From assembly GCF_042680885.1 (NCBI RefSeq), contig NZ_JBHUEO010000013.1, positions 73,946 to 137,945 of the forward strand: DNA of 64,000 bases, written 5' to 3'. Made by a program: the position numbers and the translations under genes. Within the stretch, counting starts at the first letter, position 1, and each line of letters starts with the position of its first letter. Below the pieces are notes generated by a model, which saw only the letters and a program-made list of their open reading frames with translations, searched no databases and was not told the origin of the DNA. Shown here piece by piece: positions 7,776 through 14,881 of the stretch. The stretch comes from Siminovitchia sediminis (lineage in GTDB: Bacteria > Bacillota > Bacilli > Bacillales > Bacillaceae_C).

Positions 7776-8567
7776 ATGAGTCTAGTGAAAGCAAGTCTTC
7801 GCGGGCTGGGTATGCTAGACGAAGTGAGAGCTGATACGTCCCAAGGCAGAGTGGAGATACAAGGCAAGCAGCAGCCTGTTTCAGAAGTAACCTGGAATCC
7901 TCCTGTCAACGGCGCGGTGTACGGGGTTCTTTTAAACTATCAAGGAGCCTTTGACAAATTAAAAGACCAGATGAATGAACCGCCCTATAAACAACCGCCA
8001 AAAGCGCCTGTTCTGTATATCAAACCGGCCAACACCTTAACCGGGTGCAACCAGCCTATCCCGCTCCCAAAAGGGGAGGAAAAATTGGAAATGGGAGCCG
8101 CGCTTGCCGTGGTGGTTGGAAAAACCGCTGCACGTGTGAAGGCGAGAGAAGCCTATGATTACATTGAGGGCTATACAATTGCAAATGATGTCAGTATCCC
8201 GCACGAAAGCTATTACCGGCCGGCCATTAAACAAAAGGCGCGTGACGGATTTTGCCCCATTGGACCATGGATCATCCCCTGGAAAGAAGTGGCCAATCCC
8301 AGTCAATTGGAAACCCGGGTCTTTATAAATGGCGAATTAAAGCAAAAAAATAATACGGAAAACCTGATTCGCTCCATTCCCGCCTTACTGGAAGACGTAA
8401 CAGATTTTATGACGCTCCGCCGAGGCGATGTCCTGCTTGTCGGTATTCCCGAGGAGCCTCCGAAAGCCAGGGATGGAGATGAAGTGCGAATTGAAATTGA
8501 CGGAATCGGTGTTTTAGTCAATCCAGTCGTGTCAGAGGAAAAGCTTTCCGAAGGAGGGATCGCATAA
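7776..8567 (+). CDS. hpaG: HpaG-like subunit (FAH superfamily), N-terminal-half type
   Basis: A 263-residue fumarylacetoacetate-hydrolase-fold protein matching one half of the bifunctional HpaG/HpcE decarboxylase-isomerase. That enzyme converts 5-oxopent-3-ene-1,2,5-tricarboxylate to 2-hydroxyhepta-2,4-diene-1,7-dioate. Family segments are PNTLTG-like KPANTLTG, the LAVVVGK strand and GYTIANDVS. In this copy the two metal-binding glutamates of the ExE motif are replaced by Gly107 and Ala109, while the later Asp is kept. This half may therefore be structural or use a different site. AATGGAGGAG precedes the ATG. Its stop overlaps the next gene by one base. Division of labour between the halves is inferred. 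Confidence 0.78.
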   Translation: MSLVKASLRGLGMLDEVRADTSQGRVEIQGKQQPVSEVTWNPPVNGAVYGVLLNYQGAFDKLKDQMNEPPYKQPPKAPVLYIKPANTLTGCNQPIPLPKGEEKLEMGAALAVVVGKTAARVKAREAYDYIEGYTIANDVSIPHESYYRPAIKQKARDGFCPIGPWIIPWKEVANPSQLETRVFINGELKQKNNTENLIRSIPALLEDVTDFMTLRRGDVLLVGIPEEPPKARDGDEVRIEIDGIGVLVNPVVSEEKLSEGGIA

Positions 8568-9346
8568 TGAAACGCGCACGAGTGGCTTGCTTCGGTTCTG
8601 TTCACGAGGCAGTGGAGAAAGAGGGGAGACTCGAGCTTTTGGACGGCCGTGCCGTTTCCGGGGATGAAGTTATATGGCTCCCGCCCATCGAGCCGCGGAC
8701 TGCATTCGTCCTGGCACTGAATTATTCGGATCATGCGGGGGAGCTGGCTTTTCAGGCACCGGAAGAGCCTTTGGTCTTTTTAAAAGGGCCGAATACATTT
8801 ATTGGACATAACGCCCAAACCCGCCGGCCATCTGACGTTACATACATGCACTATGAGTGCGAGCTGGCGGTTGTGATCGGTAAAAAGGCAAAGAATGTCC
8901 CTCGGGAACATGCGTACGACTATGTAAAAGGCTATACCATTGCAAATGACTATGCGTTCCGCGATTATCTTGAAAACTATTACCGTCCAAATCTGAGAGT
9001 AAAGAACCGCGATACGAGCACACCGATCGGACCGTGGATCGTTGATGCAGCGGACATCGAGGATCCGATGAACCTGAAGCTCCGTACCTACGTGAACGGT
9101 GAATTGAAGCAGGAAGGGACAACGCAAGATATGATATTCGACATCCCGTACCTGATCGAATATCTGAGCAGCTTCATGACGCTGGACGAAAATGACATCC
9201 TTTTAACCGGAACACCGAAAGGAACTGTAGGCGTTGTCGAAGGCGATGAAGTGATCACTGAAATTGAGGGAATCGGCCAATTAAAAAATACCGTCGTGGG
9301 CGACCGGGTATTTTCCATAAAAGAAAAAAGCGCGGCCTACACATAG
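8567..9346 (+). CDS. hpaG: HpaG-like subunit (FAH superfamily) with intact metal site
   Basis: A 259-residue FAH-family protein, the partner of the gene before it. It carries the intact ExE pair (Glu97 and Glu99 in HYECELAVVIGK) and Asp128 in TIANDYAF, so it should bind Mg or Mn and be the catalytic half of the split HpaG decarboxylase/isomerase. The start overlaps the previous stop as TAATG, with AAGGAGG at 8551-8557, so the two are translationally coupled and probably assemble together. In Escherichia coli these halves are one fused polypeptide. An alternative role as the missing hydratase HpaH (also FAH-like) cannot be excluded. Confidence 0.82.
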   Translation: MKRARVACFGSVHEAVEKEGRLELLDGRAVSGDEVIWLPPIEPRTAFVLALNYSDHAGELAFQAPEEPLVFLKGPNTFIGHNAQTRRPSDVTYMHYECELAVVIGKKAKNVPREHAYDYVKGYTIANDYAFRDYLENYYRPNLRVKNRDTSTPIGPWIVDAADIEDPMNLKLRTYVNGELKQEGTTQDMIFDIPYLIEYLSSFMTLDENDILLTGTPKGTVGVVEGDEVITEIEGIGQLKNTVVGDRVFSIKEKSAAYT

Positions 9347-9360
9347 GAGGTGGCATTCCG

Positions 9361-9744
9361 GTGCCTCACGTGATCGTGGAATACACTGATAATATTAAGA
9401 AGGAAGCCAGGATTAAGAGCCTCTTGAAAAAAATCAACGAGTCGATGATCGACAGCAACGGCGTCTTTCCGGTAGGGGGGATTCGTTCCAGAGCCATTGA
9501 ACTGAACGATTATGTCGTTGCAGATGGGACCGAAGATGACGCATTTGTCCATGTTGCTTTGAAAATCGGCGCCGGCCGGTCAGAGGAGGATCTGAAACAG
9601 GCGTGCGACAAACTGTTCGAAGTGGTGAAGGAGCATTTCGCCGACCTCTATGAAAAAAGAACCCTCGCTTTGTCCATGGAAATCGAAGAATTTTCAAGAC
9701 CAACCTATAAGCAAAACAACATTCATACACGCTATAAAAAATAA
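9361..9744 (+). CDS. hpaF: 5-carboxymethyl-2-hydroxymuconate delta-isomerase
   Basis: A 127-residue member of the tautomerase superfamily. The sequence begins M-P-H-V-I-V-E-Y, so after methionine removal Pro1 is available as catalytic base, as in CHMI and 4-oxalocrotonate tautomerase. Length and the IRSRAIEL and HVALKIGAGRS segments match HpaF. It moves the double bond of the carboxymethyl-hydroxymuconate made by HpaE. Start GTG 9361 has AGGAGGTG eight to ten bases upstream. It is the last gene of the cluster and is followed by a long GC-rich hairpin. Confidence 0.88.
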   Translation: MPHVIVEYTDNIKKEARIKSLLKKINESMIDSNGVFPVGGIRSRAIELNDYVVADGTEDDAFVHVALKIGAGRSEEDLKQACDKLFEVVKEHFADLYEKRTLALSMEIEEFSRPTYKQNNIHTRYKK

Positions 9745-9751
9745 GCCGGTC

Positions 9752-9787
9752 GGAGCGCGCCGGACCTTGGGGTCGCCGGCGCGCTCC
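9752..9787 (+). terminator. Long GC-rich hairpin ending the hpa operon
   Basis: GGAGCGCGCCGG (9752-9763) pairs perfectly with CCGGCGCGCTCC (9776-9787) around a 12-nt loop. There is no U-run, so termination efficiency is uncertain. The first unit of the 20-bp tandem array begins inside its 3' arm. Confidence 0.6.
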
Positions 9788-9951
9788 AACTATCGTATAA
9801 TCGCTCCAACTATCGTATAATCGCTCCAACTATCGTATAATCGCTCCAACTATCGTATAATCGCTCCAACTATCGTATAATCGCTCCAACTATCGTATAA
9901 TCGCTCCAACTATCGTATAATCGCTTCAACTATCGTATAATCGCTCCAACT
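9781..9951. repeat. Near-perfect 20-bp tandem repeat, 8.5 copies
   Basis: The unit CGCTCCAACTATCGTATAAT repeats exactly every 20 bp from about 9781 to 9940, with a partial ninth copy. Only two changes are visible: the first base (G from the hairpin arm) and one C-to-T in the eighth copy near 9925. Each unit contains TATAAT on the plus strand. The array lies between the convergent hpa and ger operons. Such perfection implies recent slippage expansion. Confidence 0.93.
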
Positions 9952-10040
9952 CTCCCCGCGTAAAATTGCCGCAGACTGCAATGCCCGGTATCACTCATGT
10001 TCCGTCTAAAAACGTATTCACCCGCCGCCCGGCTCACCGC

Positions 10041-11138
10041 TTACTTCTTCTTTTTCTTCCTGCTTTTCACCAGGTCTACGCCCCAAAGAACGAACGGATA
10101 TAAGATAAAGAAGCCAGAGATCGATTGAAGAAAGATTTCTCGGGCCAGGATTTCCTGGTAGAGATTTTCTTGCAAAAGGCCCAGAAACATGGTGAGCCCT
10201 GCCAGGGGAAGCAGCAGCCGCTCAAAGTTTTTAATTTGAATGAGCCTTCCCAGTAAGAAGGCTGTGACAAACAAATATATTCCAAAATGAAAGGCAGCCC
10301 CCATAAACCATGCGGCTAAGAAAACCGCTTCAATATGATTGGCCAGTGTGGTCAGCATAGCCATCCTCGTAAAATGATGATAAGGGAAGGCGATATTTTC
10401 CACTGAGGAATAATCAAACATCATGATAAAAGCAGCTATATATACGGACATTTTTATAATGGATAAGCCGAATCCCAATAAAACACCGGTTCGAAAACTT
10501 TCATAGGAACGAACATAAGAAAATAGGGCACAAACCAAAATGACATCGCTGAAAAAGGAGCTATACCCAATGCTCCCTTTCAAAACGGGGAGCATCCCGG
10601 GCCCTGCAAAGGGAAAGATCAGGCTGGGGTTCAGGGCGCTTGCAACCAAAATAATCAGCAGAATAGACAGAGACAACATGATCGGAGAAAAAATCCATCC
10701 CGCTCTGCTGATGATATCGAGGCCCTGCCGCGCAATATATAAGACAGTTACTACAATAAATACGAACATGAGAGCAGGGGTTGGAGAATTCGGATAATAC
10801 ATCGTAATGACAATATCTACGTAAGTTCGGCTATTGATAACCATAGAGACAAAAACGGATGCAAACATAACAAATGTTAAAATGCCGCTCAGAAATTTTC
10901 CGGTCAGCTGTTGTGAAATCTCAATCAGACCGATATTATATTTTTTCAATAGAGGGAGTAAGAGGAGGAAAGGAACTCCCATTGCTATTCCGGAAAAGAT
11001 GGGCATCATCCAGGTGGCGGTCGATCCGATATCAAAAAGAAGATTGGGCGTGGCATCTGTTATATTAATGCCGATTCCCAAGTAGATGATGGCAAACATT
11101 TCCCTTGTGCCGATCTTCCGGTCTTCTACCCGTATCAC
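10041..11138 (-). CDS. gerKB: Spore germination receptor B subunit (GerAB/GerKB family permease-like protein)
   Basis: A 365-residue integral membrane protein of the spore germination amino acid permease family (APC superfamily), with about ten hydrophobic segments and a short basic tail (KSRKKKKK). The opening RKIGTREMFAIIYLGIGI and SRAGWIFSP are family-like. In GerA-type receptors the B subunit carries the germinant-binding pocket in the inner spore membrane. It starts at GTG 11138 behind AAAGGAGGA and is the last gene of the operon. The gerK label is by family only; which germinant is sensed cannot be told. Confidence 0.85.
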   Translation of the reverse strand: MIRVEDRKIGTREMFAIIYLGIGINITDATPNLLFDIGSTATWMMPIFSGIAMGVPFLLLLPLLKKYNIGLIEISQQLTGKFLSGILTFVMFASVFVSMVINSRTYVDIVITMYYPNSPTPALMFVFIVVTVLYIARQGLDIISRAGWIFSPIMLSLSILLIILVASALNPSLIFPFAGPGMLPVLKGSIGYSSFFSDVILVCALFSYVRSYESFRTGVLLGFGLSIIKMSVYIAAFIMMFDYSSVENIAFPYHHFTRMAMLTTLANHIEAVFLAAWFMGAAFHFGIYLFVTAFLLGRLIQIKNFERLLLPLAGLTMFLGLLQENLYQEILAREIFLQSISGFFILYPFVLWGVDLVKSRKKKKK

Positions 11139-11408
11139 GAAATGGTCTTCCTCCTTTCGGTCTGTCTGTGCCTGGCTTTGCTAAAAATTTTCTGAAGCGG
11201 TTTATGTTTGTAAGTGTTCGAAGCCTGTATGCCGCTTTTGCAAATTCTTTTTCGATTAGGGCGCCGGTTCTGTCCGCTTATCCTCTTGACAGTTTGTTCC
11301 TATCCCTTCAGGGCGATGGAAATTACCTGAACGAAAGGTTTGCTGCACATCCCAGCTTCCATTCCAGAATCGGCAGCCAAATGGACTGATGTCCCATTCC
11401 ATGATCAT

Positions 11409-11576
11409 CTACGGGTTTACCTTTTCAATCCAATATGCCAGAACAGGGAAGGCAGCTGCCATTATTCCAACAATGACAGCAGCCATTCGTCTGTCATCTT
11501 TCCAAATATCCCATGTCAGCCGTCCAGTATACCATGTTAAATAAGCGGCAAGGGCGATCACTAGATAGGTTTTCAC
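11409..11576 (-). CDS. Small two-TM protein of the germination operon (GerXD-type)
   Basis: A 55-residue ORF starting at GTG 11576, ending at TAG 11411-11409. The sequence has one hydrophobic segment at residues 4-15 (YLVIALAAYLTW), a polar link with TGRLTWDIWKDDRR, and a second segment at 31-49. An in-frame stop lies immediately before the start, and AGGAAGG lies 11 bases upstream. It sits between the C and B subunit genes. Small two-TM D proteins that modulate germination are known next to ger operons in other Bacillus species. Assignment to that class is by size, topology and position, not by sequence identity. Confidence 0.65.
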   Translation of the reverse strand: MKTYLVIALAAYLTWYTGRLTWDIWKDDRRMAAVIVGIMAAAFPVLAYWIEKVNP

Positions 11577-11594
11577 GTATCAGCAGTCCTTCCT

Positions 11595-12821
11595 CTAATC
11601 CTTATTTGAAGGGGGCTTGATTTGCTCACCGAAGTTTTCAATTTTGACCTCATAATTGATATCAACATCTGCCTGTTGGAACTTCTTTTCCCAGTTATAA
11701 TCCTCGTATTGCTTGACAGTCCAAAACTGCTTGCGTGCGGGTACATACCAGACGAACGCTTCGCCTTTGAATTCGTTCTGCATTTTCTCAACTAAGCGGG
11801 CAGATCTCTCTTCCAGGCGCTTTTTAATAGATTTTTTCAGCAGGTTCTGATTATGCTGGTTTGTCGTATAACTGACATTGGCGGGATTTGAGTGGATTTG
11901 CAGTACGACCGGCACCTGTACGTTCACTTTTGCAGGCTCCTGCTTTGTGTCCACCTTGACTCTAGTAGGGCTGGTTTCTATTAATCGGACGGAAATACGG
12001 GAACCCTCTTTAACGGGATCCGGGAAAGAAGTGATGATGGCATCAAATACCGGCTCTTCCCGCAACAGCATAGCTATCCTCGTTTCTTCGCCAGTCAGTG
12101 TACCGATCATCTTTCTATTTCTCAAAACGGCTGATCCGATCATTTGGACAGGATCTCCTGCTTTTTGGGGGACTTGTCCTGCCAAGTAGGTGTCTTCATT
12201 TTGGTGCTCCCCAACTTCCTCCCTTTCAGCGGTTGCATATATGACTAAGAATAATTCTCCCTGTATTCTTTGAAAAAGCGTATTGAGGTTAGAGGGGGGA
12301 ACCAAGCCGGTCTGCTTCCATATTTTTTGCATAAATTCATAATACTTATGCGGCCGGGTTTCCATTATGGGTTTATTTTTATGGATAAACTCACTCGCCT
12401 TTTCTTTGGAAACAATCATCATCGATTCTCTCCTGACTTCCGGGTCAACAATCGCTGACTCGATAATATTGGAAAAAACCTCCGACCTTGCGAGCTCTTC
12501 ACCGATGATAATCGTCTTCAAATGTGAAAAACGAACTCGTCTGGAATGTGAGGTGTGCACCAATTCTTTAGCAGATAAAATATCAGGCGCCGTGACAGTC
12601 ACGATATCAGAAGGGGGTTCATTCTGGGCCTCTGCCAATTGAGAAGTATTAACCTGGGGATTGGCAATTTGGAATGTGACTTCTATCATATGATCCTTCT
12701 CCCCTTTATCGAGACCAAGTGCTACAACAAATGCCTGTCTTTCCAGTTCTTCTTTTTGCCCGCAGCCGGATATCAGCATGAGGGGAATCAAAATCCAGAC
12801 CATTCCCATAAAAACCCTCAT
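11595..12821 (-). CDS. gerKC: Spore germination receptor C subunit lipoprotein (GerAC/GerKC family)
   Basis: A 408-residue lipoprotein with a signal peptide ending in the lipobox LISGC, so Cys is lipidated and the protein is anchored in the inner spore membrane. The segment AFVVALGLDKG and the middle RRVRFSHLKTIIIGEE match the GerAC family. The start ATG at 12821 has GGGAGGAAG upstream. The frame stays open further upstream but that part reads through the neighbouring gene and is not coding. The ATG overlaps the stop of the gerKB remnant as ATGA, so translation is probably coupled to that short ORF. Confidence 0.87.
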   Translation of the reverse strand: MRVFMGMVWILIPLMLISGCGQKEELERQAFVVALGLDKGEKDHMIEVTFQIANPQVNTSQLAEAQNEPPSDIVTVTAPDILSAKELVHTSHSRRVRFSHLKTIIIGEELARSEVFSNIIESAIVDPEVRRESMMIVSKEKASEFIHKNKPIMETRPHKYYEFMQKIWKQTGLVPPSNLNTLFQRIQGELFLVIYATAEREEVGEHQNEDTYLAGQVPQKAGDPVQMIGSAVLRNRKMIGTLTGEETRIAMLLREEPVFDAIITSFPDPVKEGSRISVRLIETSPTRVKVDTKQEPAKVNVQVPVVLQIHSNPANVSYTTNQHNQNLLKKSIKKRLEERSARLVEKMQNEFKGEAFVWYVPARKQFWTVKQYEDYNWEKKFQQADVDINYEVKIENFGEQIKPPSNKD

Positions 12822-13051
12822 TTTTTCTTCCTCCCTTTTACACGGTCCAATCCCCACAAGATGAACGGAAGCAGGATGAAAAAGGGAACGATCAGTGCCG
12901 TCCCCGTAATAAGCGGCATGGACCAAGAAGCTGTTGAACCCACTTCTAACAGGAGGTTGGGAGTAGAATCGGTCACTTTAATTCCAATACTGATATAGAC
13001 AATGGCGAACATTTCCCTGGTACCGATCTTTCGGTCCGATACCCGTATCAA
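12818..13051 (-). pseudogene. Internally deleted gerKB remnant, still open (77 aa)
   Basis: The first 59 or so residues (IRVSDRKIGTREMFAIVYIS, continuing through TPNLLLEVGSTASW to ILLP) parallel the N-terminus of the full GerKB at 10041-11138. They run straight into FILWGLDRVKGRKKK, which parallels that protein's last 15 residues (FVLWGVDLVKSRKKKKK). About 285 central residues are missing without a frameshift. TTG 13051 has a GGGAGGAAAG site, its start overlaps the gerKA stop, and its stop overlaps the gerKC start. It cannot be a permease, but as a two-TM miniprotein and coupling cistron it may still be translated. Confidence 0.8.
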
Positions 13052-14640
13052 GAGTTCTTTCCTCCCTTATCCATCCGATATTTCTGCTTGGGATGCAACG
13101 ATAATGGGCGAACCCGCATTTTCTTGATAATCGTTCTCCAAAACATATCATGGGAGGAAGGATAGTAAGGAGCCAAGGGTGCGAAAAAAGGCACCCCAAA
13201 TGATTTTAGGGAAGCCGCATAGGTCAAAAGCGCTGCCATACCAAGAGCAATCCCGATAAATCCAAAGAAGTTGGCCGCAAATAAGAAACCAAACCGCAAA
13301 ATCCGGACGATGACACTCAAGCCCAGATCCGGAATTGCAAAGGAGGCAAGCCCCGTAATTGCGACAATAATAATCATAATGGAACTGACGAGATTCGCTT
13401 CCACCGCCGCCTGGCCGAGAATCAAAGCTCCTACAATCCCGATGGTGGCTCCGAGCGGATTGGGCACACGGATGCCTGCTTCCCTTAGAATCTCAAAGGT
13501 GATCTCCATGAGAAGAATTTCCCATAAGGTAGGAAAGGGAATTCTTTCCCTGGATCCGCTGATCGCCAGCATTAAATCCGTCGGTATCATTTCCGGATGA
13601 AAAGTCGTAACCGCCAAAAAAACAGACGGCATGAGCATAGCAATAATCAAGCAAAGGAGGCGGGTGATCCGGGAAAAATTCCCGTACGCCCAGCGCAAAA
13701 AAGTATCTTCTGCCGTATGAAAAAGCTGCCAAAAAGTAACGGGCGCAACCAATGCATCTGGTGAATTATCCATCAGCATGACGACATGGCCCTCCATTAA
13801 AAAGGAACATGTCCGGTCCGGCCGTTCTGTTGTCAATAAAGACGGAAATAGGGAGTAAGGGCGCTCTTCAATCAGCTCTTCCAGTATATTTAAGGTTAAG
13901 ATAGCTTCATGATCTACATTTGCCAGTCGATCTTTGACATTGTTGACTAACTTCTCATCGGCGACATCGGCCAAATATAAAACAGATACTTCCTGAGGGG
14001 CTCTGGATCCGACATGAATCGGTTCCTTGATCAACTGATGGTCTTTTAACTGCCTCCGAATTAAAGAAAGGTTGACATCGGCAGATTCCACGAAGGCGGA
14101 TCTCGGTCCCCTTACAACGGTTTCCGCTGTCGGTTCAGAAATGGCTCTTTCCTCGAATCCGGTCGTATCGACCAAAAGGGCATCGCGCTCTCCGTCAATC
14201 AAAATAAGTGTATTTCCGTTCAGCAATCCCTGTACGGCTATATCAAACGTGCATACAATCTTTCCGCTGGCAACGGTGAGGATATTTTGTCTGACCTTGT
14301 CGATGATGTTTTTTTCATCGACCGTATGGTTCTGTCGTTTTATCAAAGGCTTAATAATGTTCTCGCGAATCACATCCGTATTGGCGGCACCCCCGATAAA
14401 GAGTAGGATGACGCTACGGTTAATCGAAGGCGAGAACAACTTTCGTGATTTTAACGAATCATTTGTGGGATAATGAAACAACTCTTCAAAACGCTGTAAA
14501 TTATGAGCAGCTACCTTTGAAAATTGGTCATTATTCTGAGATTTCGGCTCCTCCTGCTTTTCCTCTTTCTGTACATGCATAATATTTTTGCCAAATTTTC
14601 TCCGTTTATTTTTGAAGAGATTCACTTTCCACACCCCCAT
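13048..14640 (-). CDS. gerKA: Spore germination receptor A subunit (GerAA/GerKA family)
   Basis: A 530-residue protein with a soluble N-terminal domain (about 1-290) containing the FDIAVQGLLNGNTLILIDG and VRGPRSAFVES signatures, then four or five TM segments and a cytoplasmic C-terminal tail (MRVRPLSLHPKQKYRMDKGG). It is the largest subunit of a nutrient germinant receptor of dormant spores. VRGPR and RIPFPTLWEILLME are highly diagnostic. Translation may begin at ATG 14640 or at GTG 14625, and no site is clearly better. First gene of the operon; a sigma-G-like promoter lies just upstream. Confidence 0.9.
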   Translation of the reverse strand: MGVWKVNLFKNKRRKFGKNIMHVQKEEKQEEPKSQNNDQFSKVAAHNLQRFEELFHYPTNDSLKSRKLFSPSINRSVILLFIGGAANTDVIRENIIKPLIKRQNHTVDEKNIIDKVRQNILTVASGKIVCTFDIAVQGLLNGNTLILIDGERDALLVDTTGFEERAISEPTAETVVRGPRSAFVESADVNLSLIRRQLKDHQLIKEPIHVGSRAPQEVSVLYLADVADEKLVNNVKDRLANVDHEAILTLNILEELIEERPYSLFPSLLTTERPDRTCSFLMEGHVVMLMDNSPDALVAPVTFWQLFHTAEDTFLRWAYGNFSRITRLLCLIIAMLMPSVFLAVTTFHPEMIPTDLMLAISGSRERIPFPTLWEILLMEITFEILREAGIRVPNPLGATIGIVGALILGQAAVEANLVSSIMIIIVAITGLASFAIPDLGLSVIVRILRFGFLFAANFFGFIGIALGMAALLTYAASLKSFGVPFFAPLAPYYPSSHDMFWRTIIKKMRVRPLSLHPKQKYRMDKGGKNS

Positions 14641-14659
14641 GCCTTGCCTGCTTTACCGT

Positions 14660-14688
14660 TAATATGAACGGAAATGGAAAAAACATGC
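14660..14688 (-). promoter_or_regulatory. Candidate sigma-G (forespore) promoter of the ger operon
   Basis: On the minus strand GCATG (14688-14684) is followed after 17 bp by CATATTA (14666-14660), fitting the known sigma-G pattern GHATR-n17/18-CATWHTA. It lies about 20 bp before gerKA, and ger receptor operons are known forespore genes. Confidence 0.6.
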
Positions 14689-14823
14689 GCAAATTACAAG
14701 AAAAACTTAACCTGCAAACTGTGCAGAAATAATGAAGACGCCTGCTCAGGACGCCAGGGACTTCCTGGCCGCCACATCCAGCACGAGGACGTCCTTGTCC
14801 ATCGTGATTTTATACATTAGAAC

Positions 14824-14853
14824 ACAAAAAAGAGCGGGACCGTTCCCGCTCTT
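14824..14853 (-). terminator. Terminator of the BCCT transporter gene
   Basis: Read on the minus strand, AAGAGCGGGA and TCCCGCTCTT form a 10-bp stem with a short loop followed by TTTTTGTG. It lies 30 bp past the stop at 14882. Confidence 0.87.
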
Positions 14854-14881
14854 ATACCGGCTCTCAGAAGCCTGCTGCCGA

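Noticed and set aside
9781..9951. CRISPR array
   Set aside because: The 20-bp units are contiguous, with no spacers and no cas genes nearby; this is a simple tandem repeat.
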